A stretch of DNA of 64,000 nt from CAZYFH01 sp965249175. GTDB lineage: Bacteria > Acidobacteriota > Vicinamibacteria > Vicinamibacterales > UBA8438. The notes beneath the pieces are model-generated. The model was given only the letters and a program-made list of their open reading frames with translations, was not told the DNA's origin and did no database searches. Shown here piece by piece: positions 59,690-64,000 of this stretch (position 1 is its first letter; each line of letters starts with the position of its first letter). The translations under genes and the position numbers were made by a program. The DNA is taken from contig OZ252227.1 in NCBI GenBank assembly GCA_965249175.1, positions 5,146,001-5,210,000 on the forward strand, in the 5' to 3' direction.

Positions 59690-60907
59690 TTAGATAATCC
59701 CCGCCGCGCGCCACGCGCCGATCGTGGCGGTGTCGTACCCGAGCTCGCCCAGGATGTGATCGTTGTGCGCGCCGACCGCGGGAATAGGGTCCATCCGCGC
59801 CTCGACGCCCTCGATGGTTGCGGCAGGAAGACTTGCCCTGATCGCGCCGGCGGCCGACTCCACGTCGCGCCAGCGATCGCGCGCGGCGAGCTGGGGATGC
59901 GCGGCGAGCTGCGCCACCGAGTTCATGCGGGCGTTCGCGATTCCAGCGGCGTCGAGCCGATCGACGATCGCGCCGGCGGTGAGCGGGGTGAAGACCGCGG
60001 CTATCTCGCGGTCGAGCGCTGCGCGATGCTCCACCCGCTTCGCGTTCGTCTCGAACCGAGCGTCGACGGCGAGATCCGGCTGCTCGAGCACGTGCGTGCA
60101 GAACCTGGCCCATTCGCGCTCGTTCTGGAGCCCGAGAAAGACCGTCTCGCCGTCGGCCCCAGCGAACGGCCCATACGGCGCGATCGCCGCGTGGCGGGCC
60201 CCGCTTCGGGGAGGCGACGTCCCCCCGTACATCGTGTAGTAGAGCGGGAAGCCCATCCACTCCGTCAGCGCCTCGAGCATCGAGACCTCTATCCGGGCGC
60301 CCACGCCGGTCCGTTCCCGTCTGAACAGCGCGGTAAGCACGCCGCTGTAGGCGTACATGCCGGCGGCGATATCGGCGACCGAGATCGACGACTTGACGGG
60401 TTCCGCCTCGGTGCCCGTAATCGAGACGAGTCCCGACTCGGCCTGCACGAGCAGGTCGTACGCCTTCTTGTCGCGATACGGGCCGCTCGCGCCGTATCCG
60501 GAGAGATCGCAGACGATCAGGCGTGGCGCGGCCTCGCACAACGCTGCCGCCCCGAAGCCGAGACGGCCGGCGGCGCCCGGCGCAAGGTTCTGCACGAACA
60601 CATCGGCCGCGGCGATCAGCCGGCTGAGGACCTCGCGGGCTTCCGGCCGCTTCAGGTCGAGTGTCAGTGACTCTTTCGACCGGTTGAGCCAGACGAAATG
60701 GCTCGACAACCCCTTGACCGTGGCGTCATAGCTCCGCGCGAAATCACCGACGCCCGGGCGCTCGACCTTAATCACGCGCGCGCCGAGATCCGCGAGCTGC
60801 CGCGTGGCGAACGGTGCGGCGACCGCTTGCTCGAGGGCGACGACCGTCACGCCGTCGAGCGGACGCGATGGCGCGGCGGTCACCCCGTCGAGGGGACGCG
60901 ACGGCAC
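59690..60907 (-). CDS. CaiB/BaiF (class III) CoA transferase
   Basis: The 405-residue protein has the family N-terminus VVALEQAVAAPFATRQLADLG, NRSKESLTLDLKRPE, FVQNLAPGAAGRLG and DLSGYGASGPYRDKKAYDL. The catalytic region GARIEVSMLEALTEW has Glu at the position where formyl-CoA transferase has its nucleophilic Asp. The GTG start at 60907 shares a base with the stop of the upstream gene. The first 22 residues hold a doubled PSRPLDGVT, so the ancestral start may be the second copy. It probably moves CoA between C5 dicarboxylates and succinyl-CoA. Confidence 0.85.
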   Translation of the reverse strand: MPSRPLDGVTAAPSRPLDGVTVVALEQAVAAPFATRQLADLGARVIKVERPGVGDFARSYDATVKGLSSHFVWLNRSKESLTLDLKRPEAREVLSRLIAAADVFVQNLAPGAAGRLGFGAAALCEAAPRLIVCDLSGYGASGPYRDKKAYDLLVQAESGLVSITGTEAEPVKSSISVADIAAGMYAYSGVLTALFRRERTGVGARIEVSMLEALTEWMGFPLYYTMYGGTSPPRSGARHAAIAPYGPFAGADGETVFLGLQNEREWARFCTHVLEQPDLAVDARFETNAKRVEHRAALDREIAAVFTPLTAGAIVDRLDAAGIANARMNSVAQLAAHPQLAARDRWRDVESAAGAIRASLPAATIEGVEARMDPIPAVGAHNDHILGELGYDTATIGAWRAAGII

Positions 60908-62073
60908 TAGAAGGACCGGGGGAGGCCGAGCACGTGCTCGGCGAGATACGACAGGATGAGGTTGGTGGAGATCGGCGCCACCTGATAGAGACGGGTCTCG
61001 CGGAACTTCCGCTCGATGTCGTAGTCCTCGGCGAACCCGAAGCCACCATACGTCTGCACCGCCACGTTGGCCACCTCCCACGAGGCGTCGGCCGCCAGGA
61101 GCTTGGCCATGTTCGCCTCGGCGCCGCACGGCTGTCCGGCGTCGAACAGCTCGGCAGCGCGCACACGCATGAGGTCGGCCGCCTCGATGTTGACATGCGC
61201 GCGGGCGATGGGAAACTGGATGCCCTGATTCTGGCCGATGGGTCGGTTGAAGACGACCCGGTCGTTCGCGTACTTCACAGCCCGCTCGATGAACCAGCGC
61301 CCATCGCCGACGCACTCGGCGGCGATCAAAATGCGCTCGGCGTTCAGGCCATCAATCAGATAGCGGAAGCCGCGGCCCTCCTCACCCACGCGGTTTTCGA
61401 CCGGGACCTCGAGGTTGTCGAAGAAGACCTCGGTCGTCGCGTGGTTCATCATCGTGCGGAGCGGCCGAATCGTGACACCGTTGCCGACCGCGGTGCGCAG
61501 GTCGACGAGGAACACCGACAGCCCCTCGGTCTTTTTCTTGACCGCGTCGAGCGGTGTGGTGCGGGCGATGAGCAGCATCAGATCCGAGTACTCGGCGCGC
61601 GAGATCCAGACCTTCTGTCCGTTGACGATGTAGCGGTCGCCATCGCGCACCGCCATCGTCTTCAACTGCGTCGTGTCGGTCCCGGTCGTCGGCTCGGTCA
61701 CGCCGAACGCCTGGAGGCGCAGCTCGCCGCTCGCGATCTTCGGGAGATACTTGCGTTTCTGCGCATCCGAGCCGTGCCGCAGCAGCGTCCCCATGATGTA
61801 CATCTGCGCGTGACAGGCGGCGGCGTTGCCACCGGACCGGTTCACCTCCTCGAGGATGATGGACGCCTCCATCACGCCCAGCCCCGACCCGCCATACGCC
61901 TCGGGAATCAGCGCCGCGAGATAGCCCGCGTCGGTCAGCGTCTTCACGAAGTCCTCCGGGTAGGCCTCGGCCCGGTCCAGATCGCGCCAGTAGGCATCGG
62001 GAAAACGTCGACACAGCTCGCCGACGGCGTTACGGAGATCGTGGTGCAGCTCGACGTTCGATGCGGTGGTCAC
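60907..62073 (-). CDS. Acyl-CoA dehydrogenase
   Basis: The 388-residue flavoenzyme has LIPEAYGGSGLGVMEASII, FGVTEPTTGTDTTQLKT, YIVNGQKVWISRA and the C-terminal VQTYGGFGFAEDYDIERKFRET. The start is GTG 62073, directly preceded by a strong GGAGGA element. The usual catalytic Glu would lie in the YGGFGF-containing helix region, but assignment without alignment is unsafe. It leads the minus-strand operon and could oxidise a methylsuccinyl- or other short-chain CoA ester. Confidence 0.87.
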   Translation of the reverse strand: MTTASNVELHHDLRNAVGELCRRFPDAYWRDLDRAEAYPEDFVKTLTDAGYLAALIPEAYGGSGLGVMEASIILEEVNRSGGNAAACHAQMYIMGTLLRHGSDAQKRKYLPKIASGELRLQAFGVTEPTTGTDTTQLKTMAVRDGDRYIVNGQKVWISRAEYSDLMLLIARTTPLDAVKKKTEGLSVFLVDLRTAVGNGVTIRPLRTMMNHATTEVFFDNLEVPVENRVGEEGRGFRYLIDGLNAERILIAAECVGDGRWFIERAVKYANDRVVFNRPIGQNQGIQFPIARAHVNIEAADLMRVRAAELFDAGQPCGAEANMAKLLAADASWEVANVAVQTYGGFGFAEDYDIERKFRETRLYQVAPISTNLILSYLAEHVLGLPRSF

Positions 62074-62232
62074 GGTCCTCCTTCGGGCTCGCGGCCCGGC
62101 TCGCTGCGCACATTTTGTCTTCCGCGACCGACACCTCGCAACCGCCTGGCCGGTCCCTGGTCGAGACTGGGACGATTCGCTCTGGCCGGTGACATAATCG
62201 GGCTGCCTATCCCAAACGCTGAGGACGATGAC

Positions 62233-63900
62233 ATGACGATGAACTGGTGTCGACTCGCGGTCGCCTCGGTGCTGCTCGTGGGCGCGGCGGGCGCGACATC
62301 GAGCGCTCAAGCCCAGGGCTATGTTCCGGTCACCGACGCGATGCTGGAGAACCCCGACCCGGCCGACTGGCTGAGCTGGCGCCGCACGCTCGACGGCTGG
62401 GGCTACAGTCCGCTGGACGAGATCAACACGGACAATGTCCACGAGCTACAGCTCGTCTGGTCATGGGCGCTGGCTCCCGGGCTCTCGCAGGCTGCGCCAC
62501 TCGTGCACGACGGCGTCATGTTCATTCCTAATCCCCGCAACATCGTGCACGCGGTGGACGCGGTGACCGGGGATCGCCTCTGGGAATACAGCCGCGAGTT
62601 CGAGGCGTCGGACGCGCTCGACGCCGTCGGGGCCGGCATGCGCACGCGCTCGATTGCGATCCACGGCGACAAGATCTACGTCAACACATCGGACGCGCAC
62701 ATCGTCGCGCTCGACGCGCGGACGGGGGACGTCGCATGGGACGCCACGGTCGCCGACTATACACTCGGCTACCGGTATACCAGTGGACCGATCGTCGTGA
62801 GGGGAAAGATCGTCGCCGGCATGACCGGGTGCCAAAACTACAAGAACGACGTCTGTTTCATCTCCGCGCACGATGCCGAGACCGGTGAGGAGGTGTGGCG
62901 CACATCGACCATCGCCCGCCCCGGCGAGCCCGGCGGCGACACGTGGGGCGATCTTCCGCTGACGTATCGTGCCGGCGGCGATTCGTGGATTCCCGGCAGC
63001 TACGATCCGTCGACCGGCCTGACGTATTGGTCGACCTCACAGGCCAAGCCGTGGGCCCGTGTCTCCCGTGGCACGGACGGGGATGCCTTGTACACGAACA
63101 GCGTGCTGGCGCTCGACCCGGAGACCGGCGCCCTCGAGTGGTACTACCAGTTCGTCCCGGGCGAAACCCACGACCTGGATGAGGTGTTCGAAAGCGTCCT
63201 CATCGACCACGACGGACGGCGCTCCCTCTTCAAGATGGGCAAGATGGGGATCCTCTGGGAGATCGACCGGTCGACCGGCGCCTTCGTGGCCGCACACGAT
63301 CTCGGCTACCAGAACGTGATCGACGTCGACCCGCAAACGGGCGAGGTCACGTATCGGCCGGGGATGATCCCGCAAGCCGACGTCGAGCTCGAGTTCTGTC
63401 CCGACCTGTTGGGTGTCCGCAACTGGCGCGCGAGCGCCTATCACCCCGATACGCAGGCGCTCTATATCCCGATCCACCCGACCTGCGTCTCGGGGATGTT
63501 CACCGAGCTCGAGCGTCAGGAAGGCAACGACTACTACGCCGACCGCGGATTTCTCCAGCGGCAGAGCACGGTCCACCCCGCGAGTGAGGGCTACCCCGGT
63601 CACCTCATCGCGATGGACATCAACAGCGGCGAGCTCCTGTGGCGGCATTCAATGGACACGCGTCCAGGGTCCGCGGCACTGACGACGGGAGGGGGCCTCG
63701 TGATCGCCGCCGACACCGACCGGCATCTCTACGCCCACGACGCCGAGACGGGCGATGTCCTGTTCCAGACCCGGCTGCCCGCCTCGGTCCAGGGGTTCCC
63801 GATCACCTACGCCGTTGACGGGCGGCAGTACCTCGCGGCTCCGGTCGGAGGTAACCGGTCGAACGCGATCTACGTATTCGCGCTGCCCGCCCGACCCTGA
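62233..63900 (+). CDS. PQQ-dependent dehydrogenase (quinoprotein)
   Basis: The 555-residue exported protein has a signal peptide (LAVASVLLVGAAGATSSAQAQ) and the eight-bladed propeller repeats of PQQ alcohol dehydrogenases. Examples are WSWALAPGLSQAAPLVHDGVMF, SIAIHGDKIYVNTSDAHIVALDARTGDVAWD and TTGGGLVIAADTDRHLYAHDAETGDVL, quoted here in parts under 20 residues: LVHDGVMFIPNP, DAHIVALDARTGD and RHLYAHDAETGDVLF. It would oxidise alcohols or aldehydes in the periplasm. The ATG at 62233 follows GAGGACG. The 159-bp gap to the divergent acyl-CoA dehydrogenase start holds likely promoters. Confidence 0.88.
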   Translation: MTMNWCRLAVASVLLVGAAGATSSAQAQGYVPVTDAMLENPDPADWLSWRRTLDGWGYSPLDEINTDNVHELQLVWSWALAPGLSQAAPLVHDGVMFIPNPRNIVHAVDAVTGDRLWEYSREFEASDALDAVGAGMRTRSIAIHGDKIYVNTSDAHIVALDARTGDVAWDATVADYTLGYRYTSGPIVVRGKIVAGMTGCQNYKNDVCFISAHDAETGEEVWRTSTIARPGEPGGDTWGDLPLTYRAGGDSWIPGSYDPSTGLTYWSTSQAKPWARVSRGTDGDALYTNSVLALDPETGALEWYYQFVPGETHDLDEVFESVLIDHDGRRSLFKMGKMGILWEIDRSTGAFVAAHDLGYQNVIDVDPQTGEVTYRPGMIPQADVELEFCPDLLGVRNWRASAYHPDTQALYIPIHPTCVSGMFTELERQEGNDYYADRGFLQRQSTVHPASEGYPGHLIAMDINSGELLWRHSMDTRPGSAALTTGGGLVIAADTDRHLYAHDAETGDVLFQTRLPASVQGFPITYAVDGRQYLAAPVGGNRSNAIYVFALPARP

Positions 63901-63907
63901 GCAGCCC

Positions 63908-64000
63908 ATGGGATCCGACATGCCAAGAGCCTTCGATCGGCGCGAGTTTCTCACGACGAGCGCCGCGGCGGCGACGCTTTTCATGGGCCGGCCGTCATTC
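63908..64000 (+). CDS. Tat-exported protein, N-terminal fragment
   Basis: The 31 codons to the window end start MGSDMPRAFDRREFL and continue TTSAAAATLFMG. This is a twin-arginine signal with the RRxFL motif followed by a hydrophobic h-region. An alternative ATG lies at 63920. It follows the PQQ dehydrogenase by 7 bp and is likely co-transcribed. The mature protein lies outside the window. Confidence 0.7.
   Translation, partial: MGSDMPRAFDRREFLTTSAAAATLFMGRPSF

Noticed and set aside
60814..62232. Long upstream extension of the PQQ dehydrogenase frame
   Set aside because: It lies antisense to the acyl-CoA dehydrogenase, and the signal peptide begins at 62233.

Overview
The window is GC-rich DNA from a diderm (LPS-making) bacterium. 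The conserved gap-pgk-tpiA-secG block followed by a tRNA-Leu, together with the TonB receptor, PQQ dehydrogenase, amidohydrolase and M1 peptidase content, suggests Acidobacteriota (Vicinamibacteria-like). That placement is inference from gene content only. Several genes carry one-base homopolymer shifts, so the sequence may be a metagenome assembly with residual indels.

Layout. 1-14.8 kb: a siphovirus-type prophage (protease end, head-tail connector, head closure, portal, tail completion, tail tube, a tail chaperone pair with a -1 slippery site, tape measure, tail tip, fibre). Its structural operon is split between portal and tail completion by a 3.5-kb module of an AlpA-like regulator, a type II restriction-modification pair and a P4-type integrase. 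The right edge carries a multi-pass membrane glycosyltransferase-like gene and ends at a tRNA-Asp cut off after the anticodon arm, next to an intact tRNA-Val. 15-22.7 kb: a broken methyltransferase gene and a minus-strand LPS inner-core/lipid A operon (waaA-lpxK-lpxL-waaF remnant-hldE1-hldE2-waaC-ICMT-like). 22.7-26.8 kb: gap, pgk, tpiA, secG, tRNA-Leu(GAG) and infA (TTG start).

26.9-46.4 kb: an insertion-sequence battlefield. One hybrid sensor histidine kinase gene (CHASE-HisKA-HATPase-REC) lies in five pieces spread over 18 kb. The pieces are separated by two identical ISL3 copies and two near-identical IS256 copies. Target duplications let the original order be rebuilt: an ISL3-bounded composite element entered the HATPase region, IS256 entered the linker before HisKA, and inversions followed. 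Cargo includes a TonB-dependent receptor, an IS3 element disrupted by IS30, a ParA-like ATPase, a RelB/YafQ toxin-antitoxin pair, an outer-membrane barrel gene split by IS1182, and a truncated deaminase beside a 131-bp MITE-like element.

46.5-55.3 kb (plus strand): a membrane protein with a discoidin-like C-terminus, a sulfatase-fold lipoprotein with Thr at the nucleophile position, an M1 peptidase and a HemN-like radical SAM protein with unusual cysteine spacing. 55.3-62.1 kb (minus strand): acyl-CoA dehydrogenase, CaiB-type CoA transferase, MaoC hydratase, amidohydrolase lipoprotein, MmgE/PrpD and CitE-like lyase. This set resembles bacterial itaconate/mesaconate degradation loci. 62.2-64 kb: a PQQ dehydrogenase and the start of a Tat-exported protein.
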